A stretch of 64,000 nt of DNA, from contig JAVHZZ010000003.1 in assembly GCA_036250195.1 (NCBI GenBank), forward strand, positions 35,434,335 through 35,498,334. Reading direction: 5' to 3'. The translations under genes were made by a program, and so were the position numbers. A model generated the notes under the pieces. It saw nothing but the letters and a program-made list of their open reading frames with translations, was not told the origin of the DNA and made no database searches. Positions 23,842 to 36,573 of this stretch are shown in pieces; positions within the stretch are counted from its first letter, which is position 1, and the number at the start of each line of letters is the position of its first letter. Source of the stretch: Mixophyes australis. Lineage: Eukaryota; Chordata; Amphibia; Anura; Limnodynastidae.

Positions 23842-23927
23842 GGCTCTGTGGCGCAATGGATAGCGCATTGGACTTCTAGTATGTTGTAGTTATTCAAAGG
23901 TTGTGGGTTTGAGTCCCACCAGAGTCA
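23842..23927 (+). tRNA. tRNA-Arg(UCU), copy 16, C56T
   Basis: All stems pair; the only core change is TTTGA in the T loop. 5' flank CAACCGG. Confidence 0.7.
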
Positions 23928-24829
23928 TTGCATCACTTGAAAACTTTTAACATTCACATATGTCTGGATGTAAGTTACAGATTGTAGGTTTGAATCCTAA
24001 CTAAAATGTAGAAATGAGCTTTCCTACCTAAAATCCTCAAATTGGGACAAAATACTGGAATAATTCCTGATACTTGAAATAGAATTTGTAGGCTTAATAG
24101 CCAGTTGGAAGACTCAGTCATGTCTTTTAGTGCCATTTTGCAGAGTTGTAAAACTTTCACAATCCATAACAACATTTCTTACCATGGAATCAATTATTAC
24201 ATTCCACTATTTGATTTCAATGTTACAGATGATAAAAGTGGAATAATACTGGAAAAATTCCTGATAAAATACCGGAGTGACTCCTCATATTTCAAACAGG
24301 ACTTCTAGCCAAACTTGGCATTTGGAATGCTCAGACATGTCTATTTTTGCCACTTTGACAATCCATAGCAACATTTCTTTCCATGGAATCAATTATTTCA
24401 CTCCACCATGTGATTTCATTGTTACAGATGATAAAAGTGGAATAATACTGGAAAAAATTTTGATAAAATGCTGGAGTGACTCCTCTTATTTCAAACAGGA
24501 CTTCTAGCCAAAATTGGCATTTGGAAGACACAGACATGGTTATTTTTGCCATTTGGCAGACAGGTTGTGAATATCTGACACTCTTTTTGAAATTTGTAAC
24601 AAAGGAAACATTTTTTCAATCCACCACTTGAACCCATTGTTACCGATAATAATTGAAGAAATATGTCTGTGACATTCTTCTGTGTCTCACTCAACCAAGA
24701 ATCCAACTGTTCAATCAGTAATAACAAGCTTTGAGCTCCTACTCGGTACCAACCGCTATCTTGTCTGCTACTTTTCTGCCATCAACCTGTACCTGTATGT
24801 GTTAAAAAAGAAAAATTATTTCCGCCAGG

Positions 24830-24915
24830 GGCCCTGTGGCACAATGGATAGCACATTGGACTTCTAGTATGTTGTAGTTATTCAAAGGTTGTGGGTTCAA
24901 GTCCCACCAGAGTCA
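24830..24915 (+). tRNA. tRNA-Arg(UCU), copy 17, GGCCCTG type with G12A
   Basis: T4C and G24A plus G12 to A (GGCACAATGG), so two D-stem pairs and the A box core are altered. Probably a pseudogene. Confidence 0.55.
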
Positions 24916-25821
24916 TTGCATCACTTGCAAACTTTTAACATTCACATATGTCTGGATGTAACTTACAGATTGTAGGTTTGAATCCTAACAAAAATGTAGA
25001 AATGAGCTTTCCTACCGAAAATCCTCAAATTGGGTAGGACAAAATCCTGGAATAATTCCTGATACTTGAAATAGAATTTGTAGGCTTAATAGCCAGTTGG
25101 AAGACTCAGTCATGTCTTTTAGTGCCATTATTGCAGAGTTGTAAAATTTTCACAATCCATAACAACATTTCTTACCATGGAATCAATTATTACATTCCAC
25201 TATTTGATTTTAATGTTAGAGATGATAAAAGTGGAATAATACTGGAAAAATTCCTGATAAAATACCGGAGTGACTCCTCATATTTGAAACAGGACTTCTA
25301 GCCAAACTTGGCATTTGGAATACTCAGACATGTCTATTTTTGCCACTTTGACAATCCATAGCAACATTTCTTTCCATGGAATCAATTATTTCACTCCACC
25401 ATGTGATTTCATTGTTACAGATGATAAAAGTGGAATAATACTGGAACAAAATTTGATAAAATGCTGGAGTGACTCCTCTTATTTCAAACAGGACTTCTAA
25501 CCAAAATTGGCATTTGGAAGACACAGACATGGTTATTTTTGCCATTTGGCAGACAGGTTGTGAATATCTGACACTCTTTTTGAAATTTGTAACAATGGAA
25601 ACATTTTTTCAATCGACCACTTGAACCCATTGTTACCCATAATAATTGAAGAAATATGTCTGTGACATTCTTCTGTGTCTCACTCAACCAAGAATCCAAC
25701 TGTCAATCAGTAATAACAAGCTTTGAGCTCCTACTCGGTATAAACCGCTATCTTGTCTGCTACTTTTCTGCCATCAACCTGTACCTGTATGTGTTAAAAA
25801 AGAAAAATTACTACCAACAGG

Positions 25822-25907
25822 GGCTCTGTGGCGCAATGGATTGCACATTGGACTTCTAGTATGTTGTAATTATTCAAAAGTTGTGGGTTCAAGTCCCACC
25901 AGAGTCA
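25822..25907 (+). tRNA. tRNA-Arg(UCU), copy 18, GATTGCAC type
   Basis: Identical in type to copy 14, 3760 bp upstream, including the GTATGTTGTAATT intron. Confidence 0.6.
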
Positions 25908-26614
25908 TTGCATCACTTGCAAACTTTTAACATTCACATATGTCTGGATGTAACTTACAGATTGTAGGTTTGAATCCTAACAAAAATGTAGAAATGAGGT
26001 TTCCTACCTAAAATCCTCAAATTGGGTAGGACAAAATACTGGAATAATTCCTGATACTTGAAATAGAATTTGTAGGCTTATTAGCCAGTTGGAAGACTCA
26101 GTCATGTCTTTTAGTGCCATTTTGCAGAGTTGTAAAACTTTCACAATCCATAACAACATTTCTTACCATGGAATCAATTATTACATTCCACTATTTGATT
26201 TCAATGTTACAGATGATAAAAGTGAAATAATACTGGAATTTTTTTTTTATAAAATGCTGGAGTGACTCCTCTTATTTCAAACAGGACTTCTAGCCAAAAT
26301 TGGCATTTGGAAGACACAGACATGGTTATTTTTGCCATTTGGCAGACAGGTTGTGAATATCTGACACTCTTTTTGAAATTTGTAACAATGGAAACATTTT
26401 TTCAATCCACCACTTGAACCCATTGTTACCGATAATAATTGAAGAAATATGTCTGTGACATTCTTCTGTGTCTCACTCAACCAAGAATCCAACTGTCAAT
26501 CAGTAACAACAAGCTTTGAGCTCCTACTCGGTATAAACCGCTATCTTGTCTGCTACTTTTCTGCCATCAACCTGTACCTGTATGTGTTAAAAAAGAAAAT
26601 TTACTACCAACAGG

Positions 26615-26700
26615 CGCTCTGTGGCGCAATGGATAGCGCATTGGACTTCTAGTATGTTGTAGTTATTCAAACGTTGTGGGTTTGAGTCCCACCAGAGTCA
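26615..26700 (+). tRNA. tRNA-Arg(UCU), copy 19, G1C and C56T
   Basis: The 3760-bp-offset duplicate of copy 15. Confidence 0.55.
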
Positions 26701-27601
26701 TTGCACCACTTGCAAACTTTTAACATTCACATATGTCTGGATGTAACTAACAGATTGTAGGTTTGAATCCTAACTAAAATGTAGAAATGAGGTTTCCTAC
26801 CTAAAATCCTCAAATTGGGACAAAACACTGGAATAATTCCTGATACTTGAAATAGAATTTGTAGGCTTAATAGCCAGTTGGAAGACTCAGTCATGTCTTT
26901 TAGTGCCATTTTGCAGAGTTGTAAAACTTTCACAATCCATAACAACATTTCTTACCATGGAATCAATTATTACATTCCACTATTTGATTTCAATGTTACA
27001 GATGATAAAAGTGGAATAATACTGGAAAAATTCCTGATAAAATACCGGAGTAACTCCTCATATTTCAAACAGGACTTCTAGCCAAACTTGGCATTTGGAA
27101 TGCTCAGACATGTCTATTTTTGCCACTTTGACAATCCATAGCAACATTTCTTTCCATGGAATCAATTATTTCACTCCACCATGTGATTTCATTGTTACAG
27201 ATGATAAAAGTGGAATAATACTGGAAAAAATTTTGATAAAATGCTGGAGTGACTCCTCTTATTTCAAACAGGACTTCTAGCCAAAATTGGCATTTGGAAG
27301 ACACAGACATGGTTATTTTTGCCATTTGGCAGACAGGTTGTGAATATCTGACACTCTTTTTGAAATTTGTAACAATGGAAACATTTTTTCAATCCACCAC
27401 TTGAACCCATTGTTACCGATAATAATTGAAGAAATATGTCTGTGACATTCTTCTGTGTCTCACTCAACCAAGAATCCAACTGTCAATCAGTAATAACAAG
27501 CTTTGAGCTCCTACTCGGTACCAACCGCTATCTTGTCTGCTACTTTTCTGCCATCAACCTGTACCTGTATGTATTAAAAAAGAAAATTTACTACCAACCG
27601 G

Positions 27602-27687
27602 GGCTCTGTGGCGCAATGGATAGCGCATTGGACTTCTAGTATGTTGTAGTTATTCAAAGGTTGTGGGTTTGAGTCCCACCAGAGTCA
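27602..27687 (+). tRNA. tRNA-Arg(UCU), copy 20, C56T
   Basis: The 3760-bp-offset duplicate of copy 16, with the same CAACCGG flank and TTTGA T loop. Confidence 0.7.
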
Positions 27688-28589
27688 TTGCATCACTTGA
27701 AAACTTTTAACATTCACATATGTCTGGATGTAAGTTACAGATTGTAGGTTTGAATCCTAACTAAAATGTAGAAATGAGCTTTCCTACCTAAAATCCTCAA
27801 ATTGGGACAAAATACTGGAATAATTCCTGATACTTGAAATAGAATTTGTAGGCTTAATAGCCAGTTGGAAGACTCAGTCATGTCTTTTAGTGCCATTTTG
27901 CAGAGTTGTAAAACTTTCACAATCCATAACAACATTTCTTACCATGGAATCAATTATTACATTCCACTATTTGATTTCAATGTTACAGATGATAAAAGTG
28001 GAATAATACTGGAAAAATTCCTGATAAAATACCGGAGTGACTCCTCATATTTCAAACAGGACTTCTAGCCAAACTTGGCATTTGGAATGCTCAGACATGT
28101 CTATTTTTGCCACTTTGACAATCCATAGCAACATTTCTTTCCATGGAATCAATTATTTCACTCCACCATGTGATTTCATTGTTACAGATGATAAAAGTGG
28201 AATAATACTGGAAAAAATTTTGATAAAATGCTGGAGTGACTCCTCTTATTTCAAACAGGACTTCTAGCCAAAATTGGCATTTGGAAGACACAGACATGGT
28301 TATTTTTGCCATTTGGCAGACAGGTTGTGAATATCTGACACTCTTTTTGAAATTTGTAACAATGGAAACATTTTTTCAATCCACCACTTGAACCCATTGT
28401 TACCGATAATAATTGAAGAAATATGTCTGTGACATTCTTCTGTGTCTCACTCAACCAAGAATCCAACTGTTCAATCAGTAATAACAAGCTTTGAGCTCCT
28501 ACTCGGTACCAACCGCTATCTTGTCTGCTACTTTTCTGCCATCAACCTGTACCTGTATGTGTTAAAAAAGAAAATTTACTACCAACAGG

Positions 28590-28675
28590 GGCTCTGTGGC
28601 GCAATGGATAGCGGATTGGACTTCTAGTATGTTGTAGTTATTCAAAGGTTGTGGGTTCGAGTCCCAACAGAGTCA
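28590..28675 (+). tRNA. tRNA-Arg(UCU), copy 21, C25G and C65A
   Basis: First member of the double-mutant family. The D stem reads GCGG (pair 10-25 lost) and the T stem CCCAA (pair 49-65 lost). T loop TTCGA is intact. Confidence 0.6.
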
Positions 28676-29577
28676 TTGCATCACTTGCAAACTTTTAACA
28701 TTCACATATGCTTAGATGTAACTTACAGATTGTAGGTTTGAATCCTAACTAAAATGTAGAAATGAGCTTTCCTACCTAAAATCCTCAAATTGGGACAAAA
28801 TACTGAAATAATTCCTGATACTTGAAATAGAATTTGTAGGCTTAATAGCCAGTTGGAAGACTCAGTCATGTCTTTTAGTGCCATTTTGCAGAGTTGTAAA
28901 ACTTTCACAATCCATAACAACATTTCTTACCATGGAATCAATTATTACATTCCACTATTTGATTTCAATGTTAGAGATGATAAAAGTGGAATAATACTGG
29001 AAAAATTCCTGATAAAATACCGGAGTAACTCCTCATATTTCAAACAGGACTTCTAGCCAAACTTGGCATTTGGAATACTAAGACATGTCTATTTTTGCCA
29101 CTTTGACAATCCATAGCAACATTTATTTCCATGGAATCAATTATTTCACTCCACCATGTGATTTCATTGTTACAGATGATAAAAGTGGAATAATACTGGA
29201 AAAAATTTTGATAAAATGCTGGAGTGACTCCTCTTATTTCAAACAGGACTTCTAGCCAAAATTGGCATTTGGAAGACACAGACATGGTTATTTTTGCCAT
29301 TTGGCAGACAGGTTGTGAATATCTGACACTCTTTTTGAAATTTGTAACAATGGAAACATTTTTTCAATCCACCACTTGAACCCATTGTTACCGATAATAA
29401 TTGAAGAAATTAGTCTGTGACATTCTTCTGTGTCTCACTCAATCAAGAATCCAACTGTCAATCAGTAATAACAAGCTTTGAGCTCCTACTCGGTACCAAC
29501 CGCTATCTTGTCTGCTACTTTTCTGCCATCAACCTGTACCTGTATGTGTTAAAAAAGAAAATTTTGCTACCAACAGG

Positions 29578-29663
29578 GGCTCTGTGGCGCAATGGATAGC
29601 GCATTGGACTTCTAGTATGGTGTAGTTATTCAAAGGTTGTGGGTTCGAGTCCCACCAGAGTCA
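29578..29663 (+). tRNA. tRNA-Arg(UCU), copy 22, intact
   Basis: All stems pair, T loop TTCGA, consensus B box. Intron GTATGGTGTAGTT. 5' flank TTTTGCTACC. Confidence 0.92.
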
Positions 29664-30564
29664 TTGCATCACTTGCAAACTTTTAACATTCACATATGCT
29701 TGGATGTAACTTACAGATTGTAGGTTTGAATCCTAACTAAAATGTAGAAATGAGCTTTCCTACCTAAAATCCTCAAATTGGGACAAAATACTGGAATAAT
29801 TCCTGATACTTGAAATAGAATTTGTAGGCTTAATAGCCAGTTGGAAGACTCAGTCATGTCTTTTAGTGCCATTTTGCAGAGTTGTAAAACTTTCACAATC
29901 CATAACAACATTTCTTACCATGGAATCAATTATTACATTCCACTATTTGATTTCAATGTTAGAGATGATAAAAGTGGAATAATACTGGAAAAATTCCTGA
30001 TAAAATACCGGAGTAACTCCTCATATTTGAAACAGGACTTCTAGCCAAACTTGGCATTTGGAATACTCAGACATGTCTATTTTTGCCACTTTGACAATCC
30101 ATAGCAACATTTATTTCCATGGAATCAATTATTTCACTCCACCATGTGATTTCATTGTTACAGATGATAAAAGTGGAATAATACTGGAAAAAATTTTTGA
30201 TAAAATGCTGGAGTGACTCCTCTTATTTCAAACAGGACTTCTAGCCAAAATTGGCATTTGGAAACACAGACATGGTTATATTTGCCATTTGGCAGACAGG
30301 TTGTGAATATCTGACACTCTTTTTGAAATTTGTAACAATGGAAACATTTTTTCAATCCACCACTTGAACCCATTGTTACCGATAATAATTGAAGAAATAT
30401 GTCTGTGACATTCTTCTGTGTCTCACTCAACCAAGAATCCAACTGTCAATCAGTAATAACAAACTTTGAGCTCCTACTCGGTACCAACCGCTATCTTGTC
30501 TGCTACTTTTCTGCCATCAACCTGTACCTGTATGTGTTAAAAAAGAAAATTTACTACCAACAGG

Positions 30565-30650
30565 GGCTCTGTGGCGCAATGGATAGCGCATTGGACTTCT
30601 AGTATGTTGTAGTTATTCAAAGGTTGTGGGTTTGAGTCCCACCAGAGTCA
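30565..30650 (+). tRNA. tRNA-Arg(UCU), copy 23, C56T
   Basis: Only the T loop (TTTGA) differs from the reference. Confidence 0.7.
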
Positions 30651-31551
30651 TTGCATCACTTGAAAACTTTTAACATTCACATATGTCTGGATGTAAGTTA
30701 CAGATTGTAGGTTTGAATCCTAACTAAAATGTAGAAATGAGCTTTCCTACCTAAAATCCTCAAATTGGGACAAAATACTGGAATAATTCCTGATACTTGA
30801 AATAGAATTTGTAGGCTTAATAGCCAGTTAGAAGACTCAGTCATGTCTTTTAGTGCCGTTTTGCAGAGTTGTAAAACTTTCACAATCCATAGCAACATTT
30901 CTTACCATGGAATCAATTATTACATTCCACTATTTGATTTCAATGTTACAGATGATAAAAGTGGAATAATACTGGAAAAATTCCTGATAAAATACCGGAG
31001 TAACTCCTCATATTTCAAACAGGACTTCTAGCCAAAATTGGCATTTGGAATACTCAGACATGTCTATTTTTGCCACTTTGACAATCCATAGCAACATTTA
31101 TTTCCATGGAATCAATTATTTCACTCCACCATGTGATTTCATTGTTACAGATGATAAAAGTGGAATAATACTGGAAAAAATTTTGATAAAATGCTGGAGT
31201 GACTCCTCTTATTTCAAACAGGACTTCTAGCCAAAATTGGCATTTGGAAGACACAGACATGGTTATTTTTGCCATTTGGCAGACAGGTTGTGAATATCTG
31301 ACACTCTTTTTGAAATTTGTAACAATGGAAACATTTTTTCAATCCACCACTTGAACCCATTGTTACCGATAATAATTGAAGAAATATGTCTGTGACATTC
31401 TTCTGTGTCTCACTCAACCAAGAATCCAACTGTCAATCAGTAATAACAAGCTTTGAGCTCCTACTCGGTACCAACCGCTATCTTGTCTGCTACTTTTCTG
31501 CAATCAACCTGTACCTGTATGTGTTAAAAAAGAAAATTTACTACCAACAGA

Positions 31552-31637
31552 GGCTCTGTGGCGCAATGGATAGCGCGTTGGACTCCTAGTATGTTGTAGT
31601 TATTCAAAGGTTGTGGGTTTGAGTCCCACCAGAGTCA
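31552..31637 (+). tRNA. tRNA-Arg with CCU anticodon, copy 24, C56T
   Basis: The anticodon at 31585-31587 is CCT: T34 to C, still arginine but reading AGG only. Also A26 to G (GCGCGTTGG) and TTTGA in the T loop. Counterpart of copy 27 in the 2961-bp duplication. Confidence 0.7.
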
Positions 31638-32538
31638 TTGCATCACTTGCAAACTTTTAACATTCACATATGCTTGGATGTAACTTACAGATTGTAGGTT
31701 TGAATCCTAACAAAAATGTAGAAATGAGCTTTCCTACCGAAAATCCTCAAATTGGGACAAAATACTGAAATAATTCCTGATACTTGAAATAGAATTTCTA
31801 TGCTTAATAGCCAGTTAGAAGACTCAGTCATGTCTTTTAGTGCCATTTTGCAGAGTTGTAAAACTTTCACAATCCATAACAACATTTCTTACCATGGAAT
31901 CAATTATTACATTCCACTATTTGATTTCAATGTTACAGATGATAAAAGTGGAATAATACTGGAAAAAGTCCTGATAAAATACCGGAGTAACTCCTCATAT
32001 TTCAAACAGGACTTCTAGCCAAACTTGGCATTTGGAATACTCAGACATGTCTATTTTTGCCACTTTGACAATCCATAGCAACATTTCTTTCCATGGAATC
32101 AATTATTTCACTCCACCATGTGATTTCATTGTTACAGATGATAAAAGTGGAATAATTCTGGAAAATTTTTTGATAAAATGCTGGAGTGACTCCTCTTATT
32201 TCAAACAGGACTTCTAGCCAAAATTGGCATTTGGAAGACACAGACATGGTTATTTTTGCCATTTGGCAGACAGGTTGTGAATATCTGACACTCTTTTTGA
32301 AATTTGTAACAATGGAAACATTTTTTCAATCCACCACTTGAACCCATTGTTACCGATAATAATTGAAGAAATATGTCTGTGACATTCTTCTGTGTCTCAC
32401 TCAACCAAGAATCCAACTGTCAATCAGTAATAACAAGCTTTGAGCTCCTACTCGGTACCAACCGCTATCTTGTCTGCTACTTTTCTGCAATCAACCTGTA
32501 CCTGTATGTGTTAAAAAAGAAAATTTACTACCAACAGA

Positions 32539-32624
32539 GGCTCTGTGGCGCAATGGATAGCGCATTGGACTTCTAGTATGGTGTAGTTATTCAAAGGTTG
32601 TGGGTTCGAGTCCCACCAGAGTCA
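32539..32624 (+). tRNA. tRNA-Arg(UCU), copy 25, intact
   Basis: All stems pair, T loop TTCGA, intron GTATGGTGTAGTT. 5' flank CAACAGA. Confidence 0.92.
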
Positions 32625-33525
32625 TTGCATCACTTGCAAACTTTTAACATTCACATATGCTTGGATGTAACTTACAGATTGTAGGTTTGAATCCTAACTA
32701 AAATGTAGAAATGAGCTTTCCTACCTAAAATCCTCAAATTGGGACAAAATACTGGAATAATTCCTGATACTTGAAATAGAATTTGTAGGCTTAATAGCCA
32801 GTTGGAAGACTCAGTCATGTCTTTTAGTGCCATTTTGCAGAGTTGTAAAACTTTCACAATCCATAACAACATTTCTTACCATGGAATCAATTATTACATT
32901 CCACTATTTGATTTCAATGTTAGAGATGATAAAAGTGGAATAATACTGGAAAAATTCCTGATAAAATACCGGAGTAACTCCTCATATTTGAAACAGGACT
33001 TCTAGCCAAACTTGGCATTTGGAATACTCAGACATGTCTATTTTTGCCACTTTGACAATCCATAGCAACATTTATTTCCATGGAATCAATTATTTCACTC
33101 CACCATGTGATTTCATTGTTACAGATGATAAAAGTGGAATAATACTGGAAAAAATTTTTGATAAAATGCTGGAGTGACTCCTCTTATTTCAAACAGGACT
33201 TCTAGCCAAAATTGGCATTTGGAAACACAGACATGGTTATATTTGCCATTTGGCAGACAGGTTGTGAATATCTGACACTCTTTTTGAAATTTGTAACAAT
33301 GGAAACATTTTTTCAATCCACCACTTGAACCCATTGTTACCGATAATAATTGAAGAAATATGTCTGTGACATTCTTCTGTGTCTCACTCAACCAAGAATC
33401 CAACTGTCAATCAGTAATAACAAACTTTGAGCTCCTACTCGGTACCAACCGCTATCTTGTCTGCTACTTTTCTGCCATCAACCTGTACCTGTATGTGTTA
33501 AAAAAGAAAATTTACTACCAACAGG

Positions 33526-33611
33526 GGCTCTGTGGCGCAATGGATAGCGCATTGGACTTCTAGTATGTTGTAGTTATTCAAAGGTTGTGGGTTTGAGTCC
33601 CACCAGAGTCA
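33526..33611 (+). tRNA. tRNA-Arg(UCU), copy 26, C56T
   Basis: The 2961-bp-offset duplicate of copy 23. Confidence 0.7.
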
Positions 33612-34512
33612 TTGCATCACTTGAAAACTTTTAACATTCACATATGTCTGGATGTAAGTTACAGATTGTAGGTTTGAATCCTAACTAAAATGTAGAAATG
33701 AGCTTTCCTACCTAAAATCCTCAAATTGGGACAAAATACTGGAATAATTCCTGATACTTGAAATAGAATTTGTAGGCTTAATAGCCAGTTAGAAGACTCA
33801 GTCATGTCTTTTAGTGCCGTTTTGCAGAGTTGTAAAACTTTCACAATCCATAGCAACATTTCTTACCATGGAATCAATTATTACATTCCACTATTTGATT
33901 TCAATGTTACAGATGATAAAAGTGGAATAATACTGGAAAAATTCCTGATAAAATACCGGAGTAACTCCTCATATTTCAAACAGGACTTCTAGCCAAAATT
34001 GGCATTTGGAATACTCAGACATGTCTATTTTTGCCACTTTGACAATCCATAGCAACATTTATTTCCATGGAATCAATTATTTCACTCCACCATGTGATTT
34101 CATTGTTACAGATGATAAAAGTGGAATAATACTGGAAAAAATTTTGATAAAATGCTGGAGTGACTCCTCTTATTTCAAACAGGACTTCTAGCCAAAATTG
34201 GCATTTGGAAGACACAGACATGGTTATTTTTGCCATTTGGCAGACAGGTTGTGAATATCTGACACTCTTTTTGAAATTTGTAACAATGGAAACATTTTTT
34301 CAATCCACCACTTGAACCCATTGTTACCGATAATAATTGAAGAAATATGTCTGTGACATTCTTCTGTGTCTCACTCAACCAAGAATCCAACTGTCAATCA
34401 GTAATAACAAGCTTTGAGCTCCTACTCGGTACCAACCGCTATCTTGTCTGCTACTTTTCTGCAATCAACCTGTACCTGTATGTGTTAAAAAAGAAAATTT
34501 ACTACCAACAGA

Positions 34513-34598
34513 GGCTCTGTGGCGCAATGGATAGCGCATTGGACTCCTAGTATGTTGTAGTTATTCAAAGGTTGTGGGTTTGAGTCCCACCAGAGTCA
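34513..34598 (+). tRNA. tRNA-Arg with CCU anticodon, copy 27, C56T
   Basis: The anticodon at 34546-34548 is CCT. A26 is normal here, unlike copy 24, so the A26G change in copy 24 is private to it. T loop TTTGA. Confidence 0.7.
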
Positions 34599-35499
34599 TT
34601 GCATCACTTGCAAACTTTTAACATTCACATATGCTTGGATGTAACTTACAGATTGTAGGTTTGAATCCTAACAAAAATGTAGAAATGAGCTTTCCTACCG
34701 AAAATCCTCAAATTGGGACAAAATACTGAAATAATTCCTGATACTTGAAATAGAATTTCTATGCTTAATAGCCAGTTAGAAGACTCAGTCATGTCTTTTA
34801 GTGCCATTTTGCAGAGTTGTAAAACTTTCACAATCCATAACAACATTTCTTACCATGGAATCAATTATTACATTCCACTATTTGATTTCAATGTTACAGA
34901 TGATAAAAGTGGAATAATACTGGAAAAAGTCCTGATAAAATACCGGAGTAACTCCTCATATTTCAAACAGGACTTCTAGCCAAACTTGGCATTTGGAATA
35001 CTCAGACATGTCTATTTTTGCCACTTTGACAATCCATAGCAACATTTCTTTCCATGGAATCAATTATTTCACTCCACCATGTGATTTCATTGTTACAGAT
35101 GATAAAAGTGGAATAATTCTGGAAAATTTTTTGATAAAATGCTGGAGTGACTCCTCTTATTTCAAACAGGACTTCTAGCCAAAATTGGCATTTGGAAGAC
35201 ACAGACATGGTTATTTTTGCCATTTGGCAGACAGGTTGTGAATATCTGACACTCTTTTTGAAATTTGTAACAATGGAAACATTTTTTCAATCCACCACTT
35301 GAACCCATTGTTACCGATAATAATTGAAGAAATATGTCTGTGACATTCTTCTGTGTCTCACTCAACCAAGAATCCAACTGTCAATCAGTAATAACAAGCT
35401 TTGAGCTCCTACTCGGTACCAACCGCTATCTTGTCTGCTACTTTTCTGCAATCAACCTGTACCTGTATGTGTTAAAAAAGAAAATTTACTACCAACAGA

Positions 35500-35585
35500 G
35501 GCTCTGTGGCGCAATGGATAGCGCATTGGACTTCTAGTATGTTGTAGTTATTCAAAGGTTGTGGGTTCGAGTCCCACCAGAGTCG
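35500..35585 (+). tRNA. tRNA-Arg(UCU), copy 28, intact, G73
   Basis: All stems pair and the T loop is TTCGA. The discriminator base is G rather than the A found in all other copies; human tRNA-Arg(UCU) genes also have G there, as far as I recall. Confidence 0.92.
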
Positions 35586-36487
35586 TTGCATCACTTGCAA
35601 ACTTTTAACATTCACATATGCTTGGATGTAACTTACAGATTGTAGGTTTGAATCCTAACAAAAATGTAGAAATGAGCTTTCCTACCTAAAATCCTCAAAT
35701 TGGGACAAAATACTGGAATAATTCCTGATACTTGAAATAGAATTTGTAGGCTTAATAGCCAGTTAGAAGACTCAGTCATGTCTTTTAGTGCCGTTTTGCA
35801 GAGTTGTAAAACTTTCACAATCCATAGCAACATTTCTTACCATGGAATCAATTATTACATTCCACTATTTGATTTCAATGTTACAGATGATAAAAGTGGA
35901 ATAATACTGGAAAAATTCCTGATAAAATACCGGAGTAACTCCTCATATTTCAAACAGGACTTCTAGCCAAAATTGGCATTTGGAATACTCAGACATGTCT
36001 ATTTTTGCCACTTTGACAATCCATAGCAACATTTATTTCCATGGAATCAATTATTTCACTCCACCATGTGATTTCATTGTTACAGATGATAAAAGTGGAA
36101 TAATACTGGAAAAAATTTTGATAAAATGCTGGAGTGACTCCTCTTATTTCAAACAGGACTTCTAGCCAAAATTGGCATTTGGAAGACACAGACATGGTTA
36201 TTTTTGCCATTTGGCAGACAGGTTGTGAATATCTGACACTCTTTTTGAAATTTGTAACAATGGAAACATTTTTTCAATCCACCACTTGAACCCATTGTTA
36301 CCGATAATAATTGAAGAAATTAGTCTGTGACATTCTTCTGTGTCTCACTCAATCAAGAATCCAACTGTCAATCAGTAATAACAAGCTTTGAGCTCCTACT
36401 CGGTACCAACCGCTATCTTGTCTGCTACTTTTCTGCCATCAACCTGTACCTGTATGTGTTAAAAAAGAAAATGTTGCTACCAACAGG

Positions 36488-36573
36488 GGCTCTGTGGCGC
36501 AATGGATAGCGCATTGGACTTCTAGTATGGTGTAGTTATTCAAAGGTTGTGGGTTCGAGTCCCACCAGAGTCA
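36488..36573 (+). tRNA. tRNA-Arg(UCU), copy 29, intact
   Basis: All stems pair, T loop TTCGA, intron GTATGGTGTAGTT. Confidence 0.92.

Larger units (their letters stand above)
21525..28574 (+). repeat. Higher-order repeat: about 3.29 kb duplicated at 3760-bp offset
   Basis: About 21525-24814 and 25285-28574 match almost base for base, including rare markers: tRNA starts CGCTCTG at 22855 and 26615, the AACCGGGG flank at 23840 and 27600, and the extra T in CTGTTCAATC at 24709 and 28469. Sporadic single differences occur, e.g. TTGTCTG against ATGTCTG near 23676/27436. Confidence 0.9.
29578..35500 (+). repeat. Higher-order repeat: three-unit, 2961-bp direct duplication
   Basis: The block 29578-32538 is followed directly by its copy 32539-35499. 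Spacer landmarks at 30158, 30843, 31800 and 32201 recur at 33119, 33804, 34761 and 35162. The two CCU-anticodon tRNAs (31552 and 34513) are counterparts in this duplication. Confidence 0.92.
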
